A stretch of 64,000 nt of DNA from Rhizobium etli 8C-3 (GTDB taxonomy: Bacteria; Pseudomonadota; Alphaproteobacteria; Rhizobiales; Rhizobiaceae), in contig NZ_CP017241.1 of NCBI RefSeq assembly GCF_001908375.1, forward strand, positions 2,483,001 to 2,547,000, read 5' to 3'. Below, one piece after another: positions 18,022 through 25,700 of the stretch. Position 1 is the first letter of the stretch; every line of letters begins with the position of its first letter. Below the pieces are notes generated by a model. That model searched no databases. It was not told the origin of the DNA and saw only the letters and a list, made by a program, of their open reading frames with translations. Position numbers and translations under genes: made by a program.

Positions 18022-18540
18022 TCAGGCGCTGCGGCGCTCATAGACGACGAAGCGCGTCGGATAATTGTCCCTTTCCCCTGCCGGCACATCGATTTCTTCG
18101 ATTGCCATCCACACGGAAGGGTCGATTGCAGGGAAGGACGTGTCGCCCGCAACATGGGTTTGCACATGCGTGACGCACATCCGATCCGCAAGCGCCATTG
18201 CCTGGGCATAGATTTCTCCGCCGCCGGCAATGATGATCTCGGCCTGTCCAGTCTCGCGCGCCAGTCTTTCGGCAATCCCGATCGCCTCGGGAAGAGAACG
18301 CGCCGTTGTGACATCCGGTTGCGCAATCGCCGCGTGCCGGGAAATCACCACGTGCGGTCGTCCAGGCAACGGCTTGCCAAAACTCTCATATGTCTTGCGC
18401 CCGACCACGAGCGGCTTGCCGAGCGTCATCGCCTTGAAACGCTTGAGATCGGTCGAAAGCCGCCAGGGCATATCGCCGTCGCGTCCGATGACGCCATTCT
18501 CGGCCACGGCAACAACAATGGTCTTTCTGATGTCGGACAT
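18022..18540 (-). CDS. folA: Dihydrofolate reductase
   Basis: 172 residues. The substrate and cofactor motifs are ENGVIGRDGDMPWRL (residues about 14-28), KPLVVGRKTYESFGKPLPGR and EIIIAGGGEIYAQAM. It reduces dihydrofolate produced by ThyA, whose gene is upstream on the same strand, separated by two small opposite-strand ORFs. An AAGGA ribosome-binding site lies five bases before the ATG. Confidence 0.96.
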   Translation of the reverse strand: MSDIRKTIVVAVAENGVIGRDGDMPWRLSTDLKRFKAMTLGKPLVVGRKTYESFGKPLPGRPHVVISRHAAIAQPDVTTARSLPEAIGIAERLARETGQAEIIIAGGGEIYAQAMALADRMCVTHVQTHVAGDTSFPAIDPSVWMAIEEIDVPAGERDNYPTRFVVYERRSA

Positions 18541-18737
18541 GAGCTTCCTTAGGTTGAAGCGACGGCTTGGCCCGCCGGATCTATCGCCAGGCGGGCCAAC
18601 AAGCAAGAGAGGCTCCATGAAATGGCGCCCATTCTGAGGGCACTTCAATGCGAGATTTCGCAACGCGGCATAAGCATCCGTAAACCACGCCGCGCGTTCC
18701 AATTTTACTCGGAAAAATACTACGCTAAGTTGAGGTC

Positions 18738-19004
18738 ATGGGAGACAGATCCGCGCACAACAATCGGCCAAGCCGCATCGACCTCGCCATCGTCGCCCTG
18801 GCGGCGGGGCTCTTTGCGTGGGTTGTCACAGGCGGCAAGGCCGGTTCTCCGGTAACGACAGGCCTGGGCACGGCATTCGCCTGGCACTTCATGGGCTTTC
18901 CGATCATCCCCGTGAAACGCAAGGATCCCATGTTAGGGCGGCTTGGAAAGCGTCTGTTAACGGCTGACGGCCAAATCCGGAAAGATGACGGAAAGCTGAT
19001 GTAA
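18738..19004 (+). CDS. Small membrane protein of unknown function
   Basis: 88 residues on the strand opposite to folA and thyA. A hydrophobic segment at residues 14-33 (IDLAIVALAAGLFAWVVTGG) and a second weak one (TGLGTAFAWHFMGFPII) suggest membrane association; the C-terminus is basic and polar. GAGG lies very close to the ATG, so the exact start is uncertain. The family is not recognised. It directly precedes another small ORF with no intergenic base. Confidence 0.5.
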   Translation: MGDRSAHNNRPSRIDLAIVALAAGLFAWVVTGGKAGSPVTTGLGTAFAWHFMGFPIIPVKRKDPMLGRLGKRLLTADGQIRKDDGKLM

Positions 19005-19220
19005 ATGATGAATGCGATGCCTCGATTCGACGTGATTTGCGACCCGATGAATCAATGGATCGTCTGGGACCACGTCACGGAGGCACCTGCCTCGTTCGGC
19101 GGACGGATCCTCGACGGGCTGGACGAAAAGGAAGCGAGCCGGCTCGCACAAGTCATGAACGATCTTCACGCAGGTCACCGGCCACTTGCCGATCGCACCG
19201 GCAAGCGGTCGCTCCGCTAG
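19005..19220 (+). CDS. Small soluble hypothetical protein
   Basis: 71 residues starting right after the previous stop (TAAATGATG), with a second ATG one codon later. The sequence FDVICDPMNQWIVWDHVTEAPASFGGRILDGLDEKEASRLAQVMNDLH looks like a small folded domain of mixed composition, not a shadow frame; thyA ends 13 bases beyond it on the other strand. The function is unknown. Confidence 0.5.
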   Translation: MMNAMPRFDVICDPMNQWIVWDHVTEAPASFGGRILDGLDEKEASRLAQVMNDLHAGHRPLADRTGKRSLR

Positions 19221-19232
19221 GACAATCGTTCG

Positions 19233-20150
19233 TCAGACGGCGACCGGGGCGTCGATCCGATCGTGCGACTGGTACCCTACGACCTCGAAGTCGTCGATCC
19301 GATAACCATCGATATCCTCGGGCTCGCGCGTCAGCACCAGCTTGGGAAAGGGCATGGGCTTGCGCGCAAGTTGCTCTTTGGCCTGATCGAGGTGGTTCAG
19401 GTAGAGATGCGTGTCGCCCCCGATCCAGATGAGTTCACCCCGATCCATCTGCACCTGCTCAGCGACCATCGCAAGCAATGCTGCTTGCTGGCATATATTG
19501 AATGGCGCACCAAGGAAAATATCGCAGGAGCGCTGGTTCACGAGCATGGAAAGTTGCGGCCGGCCGCTGCCACGCTGCAGTCCGGAAACGTGAAACTGAT
19601 AGGTCATATGACACGGAGGAAGCGCCATCTGATCAATCTCTCCCACATTCCAGGCATGGAACAGCATGCGCCGGCTCGTCGGATTGGTCTTGAGGCTATG
19701 GATGAGCGTGCCAATCTGATCGTGTTCCACCCCGTTTCGGTCAAGCCACCGCCTCCATTGCTTGCCGTAGACCGGTCCAAGATCGCCCCATTTCGCCGCA
19801 AAGGCGTCGTCTTCGCGAACGCGTCTTTCGAACGCGTCCTGGGATATCTTCTCGCCGGTTGCCTTGCGGTATGCAGCAAGCGGCCAGTCCGTCCATATCT
19901 TGACGTTTTCCTTGAGCAGCGACTGGATGTTCGTTTGGCCGCTCAGAAACCAGAGCATCTCCTTCACCGCCGTCTTCCAGAACACCTTCTTGGTCGTAAA
20001 CGCCGGAAAGCTGCCATCCGAAAGATCAAAGCGCATCATCGCGCCGAATGTCGAAAGCGTGCCCTCGCCCGTGCGATCCATCCGCCGATCGCCTCTCTCC
20101 AAAAGATGTGCCATGATGTCTAGATACTGATATTCAGGATGGCGCAGCAT
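19233..20150 (-). CDS. thyA: Thymidylate synthase
   Basis: 305 residues from the ATG at 20150, which has GGGGAGA five bases upstream. Catalytic Cys180 is in MALPPCHMTYQFHV; the phosphate-binding DRTGEGTLS at about 25-33, the NPTSRRMLFHAWNV region and the C-terminal DFEVVGYQSHDRIDAPVAV are intact. The insertion between WTDWPLAAYRKATGE and WGDLGPVYG is typical of longer ThyA forms. It methylates dUMP using methylene-tetrahydrofolate; FolA recycles the product. Confidence 0.97.
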   Translation of the reverse strand: MLRHPEYQYLDIMAHLLERGDRRMDRTGEGTLSTFGAMMRFDLSDGSFPAFTTKKVFWKTAVKEMLWFLSGQTNIQSLLKENVKIWTDWPLAAYRKATGEKISQDAFERRVREDDAFAAKWGDLGPVYGKQWRRWLDRNGVEHDQIGTLIHSLKTNPTSRRMLFHAWNVGEIDQMALPPCHMTYQFHVSGLQRGSGRPQLSMLVNQRSCDIFLGAPFNICQQAALLAMVAEQVQMDRGELIWIGGDTHLYLNHLDQAKEQLARKPMPFPKLVLTREPEDIDGYRIDDFEVVGYQSHDRIDAPVAV

Positions 20151-20162
20151 CCGTGTCTCCCC

Positions 20163-20186
20163 GTGTGCGATCTCGTGTGCGATCTC
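20163..20186. repeat. 12-base tandem duplication upstream of thyA
   Basis: GTGTGCGATCTC occurs twice in perfect tandem about 13-36 bases before the thyA ATG. It is probably replication slippage in the thyA 5' region; no function is claimed. Confidence 0.8.
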
Positions 20187-20337
20187 ATGGCCGCGGCCGA
20201 TTCCGTTTCTCAATTTATGCGCTTCTGCCGCTGAAACCAACTGCGCGGAGGCTTATCCCGGCAATTCTCCTGCCGCCTGCAACGCTTTTATGACGTATCC
20301 CCTTTCCATGCGCTTGCGAAAACACTATATCAGCACT

Positions 20338-20355
20338 GCCGGTCTTCGGACCGGC
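20338..20355 (+). ncRNA. UUCG-capped hairpin just upstream of ssrA
   Basis: GCCGGTC, loop TTCG, GACCGGC: a perfect seven-pair stem with the very stable cUUCGg tetraloop, 15 bases before the first tmRNA pairing segment. It may be the 5' part of the pre-tmRNA, which processing would remove, or a terminator-like block against upstream transcription. Confidence 0.6.
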
Positions 20356-20370
20356 TATGGCAATAAATGA

Positions 20371-20645
20371 GCGGTGTAATAAACCTATTGGACCCGGGGG
20401 CGGTACCCGGCGCCTCCACCAAAAACAGCCGGTTAGCGACTGCTTTTGATGGGGGCGAAACAGGATCGACAAGGGTGTAAAGATCGTCTTTTTGCTCGGC
20501 ATGATACCGCCGTTATCGGGTCACAAGTGTAGTTGCAAACGACAACAACGCTAAGGAATATGCTCTCGCTGCCTAACGGCGGTGCGGGAATTCCGCTCTA
20601 AGTCCTTTTGGTTAGCACCTTAAGGCGGGGTCCGAAGGCACCTGG
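20371..20645 (+). ncRNA. ssrA: Transfer-messenger RNA, circularly permuted two-piece form
   Basis: The acceptor piece comes first: a P2 strand (GGTG at 20373, CCT, TTGGACC), a T-arm-like CCGGG...CCCGG, then CGCCTCC and CCA ending at 20421. About 29 bases later the coding piece begins at 20451 with GGGGGCG, which pairs with CGCCTCC in seven pairs, the third being the G-U that specifies alanine. The tag frame 20535-20576 encodes ANDNNAKEYALAA and TAA. The far end GGTCCGA and CACC pairs back to the acceptor piece, closing P2. This order (acceptor before coding) is the permuted gene known from alphaproteobacteria; the spacer 20422-20450 would be cut out. The outer ends are approximate. Confidence 0.95.
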
Positions 20646-20790
20646 CAACAGAAGCCTTCACCTTCTCCCTGCCGTCCAAATCATGTATTGTTTGTAAAGC
20701 TGACTCGGACACTTAGCCTTTCCCAAGGCCGCCGGACATGGCATATAGCCTTGTGAAAAGACTTCCGAACCAAAGAAAGACAGGAAAAGC

Positions 20791-21303
20791 ATGGGGCAGG
20801 ACCACATCCGCTACGACATTCTGGCACAGGACGCGCTGCGTGGCGTGATCCGCAAGGTCTTGTCTGAAGTCGCAACGACGGGCCGCTTGCCTGGCGACCA
20901 TCATTTTTTCATAACGTTTCTGACCGGCGCACCGGGCGTCCGCATCTCGCAGCATCTGAAATCCAAGTATCCGGAGCAGATGACCATCGTGATCCAGCAC
21001 CAGTTCTGGGATCTGAAGATCACCGAATCGCTGTTCGAGATCGGCCTCTCTTTCTCCGACGTGCCCGAAAAGCTGGTCATCCCCTTCAATGCCATCCGTG
21101 GCTTCTATGACCCTTCGGTCAATTTCGAACTTGAATTCGACGTGCCGCTGGCGGACGGCGAGGAAGTTCCCGCAGCCGAAATCACCGCCTATCCGGTCGC
21201 ATCCGAAAAGGCCGAGGAACCGCCCGCGGCAAAACCTGCCGAGGGAGAGGATAAGAAGCCGGGATCCGTCGTCTCGCTCGACGCCTTCCGCAAGAAGCAG
21301 TAA
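20791..21303 (+). CDS. sspB: SspB-family ClpXP adaptor
   Basis: 170 residues. The folded domain (about 1-130) shows the alphaproteobacterial SspB pattern IRYDILAQDALRGVIRKVL, FFITFLTGAPGVRIS, QHQFWDLKI and IPFNAIRGFYDPSVNF; a flexible Pro/Glu linker leads to the C-terminal SVVSLDAFRKKQ, the likely ClpX-binding tail. SspB tethers proteins carrying the ssrA tag to ClpXP. The gene follows the tmRNA gene that encodes this very tag, and is itself followed by a strong terminator. Confidence 0.93.
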   Translation: MGQDHIRYDILAQDALRGVIRKVLSEVATTGRLPGDHHFFITFLTGAPGVRISQHLKSKYPEQMTIVIQHQFWDLKITESLFEIGLSFSDVPEKLVIPFNAIRGFYDPSVNFELEFDVPLADGEEVPAAEITAYPVASEKAEEPPAAKPAEGEDKKPGSVVSLDAFRKKQ

Positions 21304-21308
21304 GCACC

Positions 21309-21333
21309 AAGGGAAGCAGATGCTTCCCTTTTT
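21309..21333 (+). terminator. Rho-independent terminator after sspB
   Basis: AAGGGAAGC, loop AGAT, GCTTCCCTT: nine perfect pairs ending in a run of five T. It starts six bases after the sspB stop and separates sspB from the downstream DUF4169 gene. Confidence 0.85.
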
Positions 21334-21366
21334 CATGTGCCCTTTCCAGCTGGATGCAGGCAAGCC

Positions 21367-21561
21367 ATGAGCGCAGAAATCGTCAATCTCCGCCAGTTCA
21401 AGAAGAAGCAGGCCCGTTGCGACAAGGAAAAACAGGCCGAGCAGAACCGTATTCGTTTCGGGCGCACCAAGGCGGAAAAGCAGCTGACAAAAGCGCTGAA
21501 CGAGAAGGCCGAAAGAGCGCACCGACAGGGCCGGATCGAAAAGGACGAAGGCGGCGAATGA
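21367..21561 (+). CDS. DUF4169 family small protein
   Basis: 64 residues, very basic and charged, with MSAEIVNLRQFKKKQARCDKEKQA at the start and FGRTKAEKQLTKALNEKAERA in the middle, the DUF4169 pattern. Probably helical and nucleic-acid associated, but the function is unknown. The start chosen is the ATG at 21367 within a longer frame. A ribbon-helix-helix gene follows after about 100 bases. Confidence 0.78.
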   Translation: MSAEIVNLRQFKKKQARCDKEKQAEQNRIRFGRTKAEKQLTKALNEKAERAHRQGRIEKDEGGE

Positions 21562-21658
21562 CGGCGCAGATGGGCCGAATAGACTCCGCAGTCAATTGCT
21601 TGGCGCTATTTCCTCACTCAACCTGTCAACACCGCGAAATACGCGTGCGCAAAACCCG

Positions 21659-21874
21659 ATGATCCGCAAGCATTCCACCAGCCTGCATGGACACCGCACC
21701 AGCTTCTCGCTGGAAGACGAGTTCTGGACCGAACTCAAAGCGATCGCCACAGCCCGTGCCATTCCGCTTGCGGGCCTGATATCCGAAATCGACGACCGGC
21801 GAGAGCCGGAAAGCAACCTCTCCTCCGCGCTGCGCATCTATGTCTTGAGCTGCTTGAAAAACCGCAGCTTCTAG
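21659..21874 (+). CDS. Ribbon-helix-helix domain protein
   Basis: 71 residues: IRKHSTSLHGHRTSFSLEDEFWTELKAIATARAIPLAGLISEIDDRRE matches small alphaproteobacterial ribbon-helix-helix proteins (RHH_4 type), a DNA-binding fold that works as a dimer. The frame is open upstream to a TTG at 21596 but the domain begins at about the ATG at 21659; the ribosome-binding site is weak. It may regulate its own two-gene unit with DUF4169. It is convergent with the AsmA gene. Confidence 0.72.
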   Translation: MIRKHSTSLHGHRTSFSLEDEFWTELKAIATARAIPLAGLISEIDDRREPESNLSSALRIYVLSCLKNRSF

Positions 21875-21885
21875 AGTGATGCTTT

Positions 21886-24800
21886 CTACTGCGGCAACGG
21901 CACGCCCGGCAAGGCATCGAAATTCAGCCGGTTGCCCGTTATCGGTGGCGGCTGGTTGAGCTGCTGCGCGCGGCGCGCCGCCTCCTCGGCGGCTGCTTTC
22001 GCCTCGGCCTCCGCCTTCGCCTTTGCTTCAGCCTCCGCTTTGGCCTTCGCCTCCGCCTCGGCCTTTTGCCGGGCAGCTTCGGCGGCAAGCGCGCGCAGGC
22101 GCTCCTCTTCGGCCTTGCGCTGCGCCTCGATCGCCGCGGCTTTTGCGCGTTGCGCTTCGTTGAACTTGTAGAGCGCCACTTCGCGCCGCAATCGCTGCTT
22201 TTCCAGGACGTTCGATTGCAGCCGCTCGACACGCCGGCGTTCACGTTCGAATGCACGAAGTGACAGGTATCCGGCGATATCGGATACATCCATCGTCCGA
22301 CCGGGCGACGCGAGCAACCCCGAATAGTTGAGCCGCAGCGCTGGCTCGGCACCTGCAAGCGCTTCCTCGCCCGGATTGAGAGTGATGTTCAGCGATGCGT
22401 TGATGCGCTCCTGAGGCAGGCTGAGCTGCGCATTGCCGGTGATCTTGGCGAGTTCGTGGGCAACGGTGACATTTTGCACGCGAAGTACGCCGTCGGTGAT
22501 GTTGAACGGAATACCCGTCGGCGGAAGTTTCGCCTCTCCGTTGTTGAGCAGCGTTTCGACGATCGGATGTATCTTTCCGGCGTTGAGCTGGTCCTGCATC
22601 GGATCCGTTGCGGCAAGTAACGGCGGCAGGATCGCGAGGTTCAGCCCGCGCACGGTGGTCTCGCCAAGCCGAAGCTCGCCGGAGCCCGTGAGCGAGCTGA
22701 CGAGGTCCGTCATCGTCTTGCCGGACGCTTCCAGGCCGAGAGAAAGCCCGAGCTTGCCGTTCGCAACCGGCGCGCCGTCGCGCGGCCAGACAACACCCGC
22801 GAGATCGGAATCGGCAAGCGAAAGCTTGGTCTGGAAGAAGCCGATGCCCTCGGCATTGGTGAAAAGCAGGTTGCCGGAAAGCTGGCCGCCGTCCCAGCCG
22901 CCCTTCATGTCGTTGAGCTGCAGTTCGTCGCCCTTGTAGACAGCATTGGTGGTGAAGTCCGTTACGGCCGCCGACCATCCCGGCCAGAACGCCTTGGCCG
23001 AAAGCCTCAAGCTGACATCCATGTCCTTGAACACCGGCTGCCCAAGGGCTGCGGTCGAGAAGTTGCCTGTCGCAGGATCTGTCATCGGGCCATAGACGGC
23101 CTCGCCAAGCCAGGTCGCATCGGCGCGGTCAAGCGCGAGCTCGCCGCTCGCGGTCGTCCTGTCTGTCTTGCGATTGACCGTCATTGTACCTGCAAACTGA
23201 TTTTCCGCCGCATGGCCCTTAAGGTCGGACAGGACGACCTTGTCTCCATCGATGGTTGCTGTTGTTTGCAGCCCGAAAGGCAGTCCGGTTCCGATCTGCG
23301 GCAGCGCGATGCCGTTCATCACGAGATATGGATCGAGATCGGCGCTCTCGAGCGAGACGCCGATCTGGCCGTTCATGAAACTCGCGGGACGGACATCGAC
23401 CTTGCCATTCGCCGTAAAGGACGTCCGGTCGGTCGCAAAGGTCAACGATGCATCGGCCGGATCTGTACCGTTTGCCTGGACTTTCAGGGAGAGCCGGCCG
23501 TTGGCATCAGCTTCGACCGGAAGTGGATCGAGCCCTGCCTGCCCGAACAGGATCGAGGTCGTTCTGTTTTCGAGCGTCGCCTCAAGATTGGTCGTGCCCT
23601 TGCCCGTCAGCGCCAGCAGATCCGACATGCGGTAGTCGAGGTTCACACGGCTTCCGTTGGAAACGCCGGCAAGCGTCAGCGCAAGCCCGTCGCCCTCCTC
23701 GCCGCCAAGCGTCAGCGCACCGCGCAGCGCCGTGTTGGTGTACCAGGCGGCATTGCGCACCAGCCGGTCTATCACCGGATGCTGCGGCAGATGCTCCTTG
23801 AGCATCGTGAAGAAAGGTCCCGGATCGGCGGACTTCAAGGTGATTTCCCCCGAGCCCTTGTAATCGAGCAAGGATCCTTCGGCCCGACCGGTGGCCGTGA
23901 GTTCGGCACCTGCCAGATTTTTGGCGACCAGCTTGTCGACCGCAAGCGCCCCATCGGCAATCGTAAAGCTGGTCTCGACATTTTCAGCCTCGACGCCGAA
24001 GGCGCTGAACTTATCCGCCTTCAGCTGGGCCGTGATCTTGTGGTCGAGCACGTTTTCGCCTGCGTCCTGCCCTGTGAACAGACCAGTCAGCGCCCTCAGC
24101 GCATCGAGGTCGAGCGCATCGCCGGCAAGATCGACATTCAGCAGGGGCGGCTGGTTCTCCAGCGCCTGCCGTTCCAGCTTGCCCTTCAGCGTAGCGGGGC
24201 CGATGGCAATCTCCAGATTATCGAAGCGCTGCTGCTGATGCGTCAGGCTGACGTCGGCAGAAAAACCCGCCTGCTTCAATTGACGGATCGCGGGATCGAC
24301 CGAACCGGCAAGCCAGGAGGCGAGCCCCGACGGCTGGTTGGAGGCAACGGTAATGTTGCCGTTGAAGGAAGGCTCACCTCTGAGCGTCAGCTGGCCCTGA
24401 CCCTCCACCTGGGTACGGCCGGGCAGCGTTCCGACGGCATGGTCGATCGTCCAGCCGTTGCCGGCCGGCTGCAGGTCGAGCTGCACGTCGCGGATGGTGG
24501 TGTCCCCCGCAACGATCGCCGGCAGCTTGACGCTCGCCTTGCCCTGCACCTGCGGCACGGGAATCTGGGCGATGATGCTGATCAGCGAATTGAGCCGCTG
24601 GCGGGCCGACAGGCCGGGATCGCGCGCTGTCTTGCCGCCTGCGCCCTGATTGCCGATCCTGTTCACATCAATCTGCTGGCCGTCGGCGATCAGCAGGAAC
24701 TCGGGCGCGTTGCCCGTATCGAGCGTCGCCTCGCCGGTGATCACATAAGGATCTTCCACCGAGCCGATTTCCATCCGGTACTCGGAAAGCCGGATGCGAT

Positions 24801-25620
24801 CGTTGGTCAGTTCGAAGCGGCCCTTGACGCGCGGCGGCAGTGCATTCTTGTCGTCGGATTTGGCCGCGCCGCGGTTCTCGAAGGCAGCCGACATGAGACC
24901 CTGATAATTCGGTTTTCTATCGGCGAACCTCAGCTGGCCATCGAGATCGATTTTGACCGGACGCTCATCCGGTATCAGCTGAGTCCTGACCTGCAGCGTG
25001 CCGGTTTCGTCGGGCTGCCCGCTGGAGATCAAAAAGCTGCCATGCTCGCCGTCGAGCGCTGCATCGCCTTCGATACGCCAGGGGCCTGCCAGCGACCGGG
25101 CGGACATTTCGGCGTTCAGCCCGGTAATGGTGCGGGCGCGGCCCGACTGATCGTCGATGAACTTAACGTCGCCGCCGGTGACATGCACACTTTCCAGAAC
25201 GACCGTCTTTGCAGGAATCTCGGGCCGGCTGCCGCGCATCCAATCGAGCGTGCCGTCCTTCAGCAGACGAAGGCGCAGCTTAGGATTGACGACGCGCATA
25301 TCGAAAATCAGCGCCTCGCCGGAAAGGAACGGCGCAAGTTCGGCATCCATGGCGAATTGCTCGACCTGTACGGTCGGCTGACCGTCGGATTCCTGCCCCA
25401 CACGCACGTCATGCAGCGTTACCGACGGAAAAGGCAATAGCCGGGCATCGACCGTGCCGTGCACGGTCACCTTCTTGCCGATGATGCGGCTTGCCTGCTC
25501 TTCGAAATTCCTGCGGAAGTCAGTCCAGTCGATGAAAAGCGGCGCGAGCAGTGCCACGAAGAGCACTACGACGATCACTCCCCCCAGAAAGACGAGGAAC
25601 CGGCCTATCAAATCAAGCAT
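21886..25620 (-). CDS. Large AsmA-family envelope protein
   Basis: 1244 residues. One N-terminal membrane anchor (LIGRFLVFLGGVIVVVLFVALLAPLFIDW) precedes the AsmA domain (FRRNFEEQASRIIGKKVTVHGTVDARLLPFPSVTLHDVRVG), a long beta-rich repeat body, and the AsmA C-terminal domain near 930-1120 (GSGELRLGETTVRGLNLAILPPLL). AsmA/YhdP/TamB proteins are thought to bridge the periplasm and move phospholipids. After about residue 1140 comes an Ala/Glu/Lys/Arg-rich coiled coil with repeated AEAEAKAK units, like the TolA stalk. Single gene; no operon partner is obvious. Confidence 0.9.
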   Translation of the reverse strand: MLDLIGRFLVFLGGVIVVVLFVALLAPLFIDWTDFRRNFEEQASRIIGKKVTVHGTVDARLLPFPSVTLHDVRVGQESDGQPTVQVEQFAMDAELAPFLSGEALIFDMRVVNPKLRLRLLKDGTLDWMRGSRPEIPAKTVVLESVHVTGGDVKFIDDQSGRARTITGLNAEMSARSLAGPWRIEGDAALDGEHGSFLISSGQPDETGTLQVRTQLIPDERPVKIDLDGQLRFADRKPNYQGLMSAAFENRGAAKSDDKNALPPRVKGRFELTNDRIRLSEYRMEIGSVEDPYVITGEATLDTGNAPEFLLIADGQQIDVNRIGNQGAGGKTARDPGLSARQRLNSLISIIAQIPVPQVQGKASVKLPAIVAGDTTIRDVQLDLQPAGNGWTIDHAVGTLPGRTQVEGQGQLTLRGEPSFNGNITVASNQPSGLASWLAGSVDPAIRQLKQAGFSADVSLTHQQQRFDNLEIAIGPATLKGKLERQALENQPPLLNVDLAGDALDLDALRALTGLFTGQDAGENVLDHKITAQLKADKFSAFGVEAENVETSFTIADGALAVDKLVAKNLAGAELTATGRAEGSLLDYKGSGEITLKSADPGPFFTMLKEHLPQHPVIDRLVRNAAWYTNTALRGALTLGGEEGDGLALTLAGVSNGSRVNLDYRMSDLLALTGKGTTNLEATLENRTTSILFGQAGLDPLPVEADANGRLSLKVQANGTDPADASLTFATDRTSFTANGKVDVRPASFMNGQIGVSLESADLDPYLVMNGIALPQIGTGLPFGLQTTATIDGDKVVLSDLKGHAAENQFAGTMTVNRKTDRTTASGELALDRADATWLGEAVYGPMTDPATGNFSTAALGQPVFKDMDVSLRLSAKAFWPGWSAAVTDFTTNAVYKGDELQLNDMKGGWDGGQLSGNLLFTNAEGIGFFQTKLSLADSDLAGVVWPRDGAPVANGKLGLSLGLEASGKTMTDLVSSLTGSGELRLGETTVRGLNLAILPPLLAATDPMQDQLNAGKIHPIVETLLNNGEAKLPPTGIPFNITDGVLRVQNVTVAHELAKITGNAQLSLPQERINASLNITLNPGEEALAGAEPALRLNYSGLLASPGRTMDVSDIAGYLSLRAFERERRRVERLQSNVLEKQRLRREVALYKFNEAQRAKAAAIEAQRKAEEERLRALAAEAARQKAEAEAKAKAEAEAKAKAEAEAKAAAEEAARRAQQLNQPPPITGNRLNFDALPGVPLPQ

Positions 25621-25700
25621 TCTCCATTCGGGATTGTGTTGGAGACACTACTGTCATTCATGCCGGGAGCAAAGCCGAAGTTCATGAGATTGTTCCGTTT

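Noticed and set aside
20163..20186. Tandem repeat considered as a CRISPR fragment
   Set aside because: Only two 12-base copies with no spacer; simple duplication.
20635..20672. GAAGGC...GCCTTC hairpin considered as the ssrA terminator
   Set aside because: No T tract follows, and its first arm is needed for the tmRNA P2 pairing.
23212..25440. 742-residue open frame on the plus strand opposite the AsmA gene
   Set aside because: It is a mirror of the GC-rich AsmA gene codons; Arg/His/Gly-rich with no domain or ribosome-binding site.
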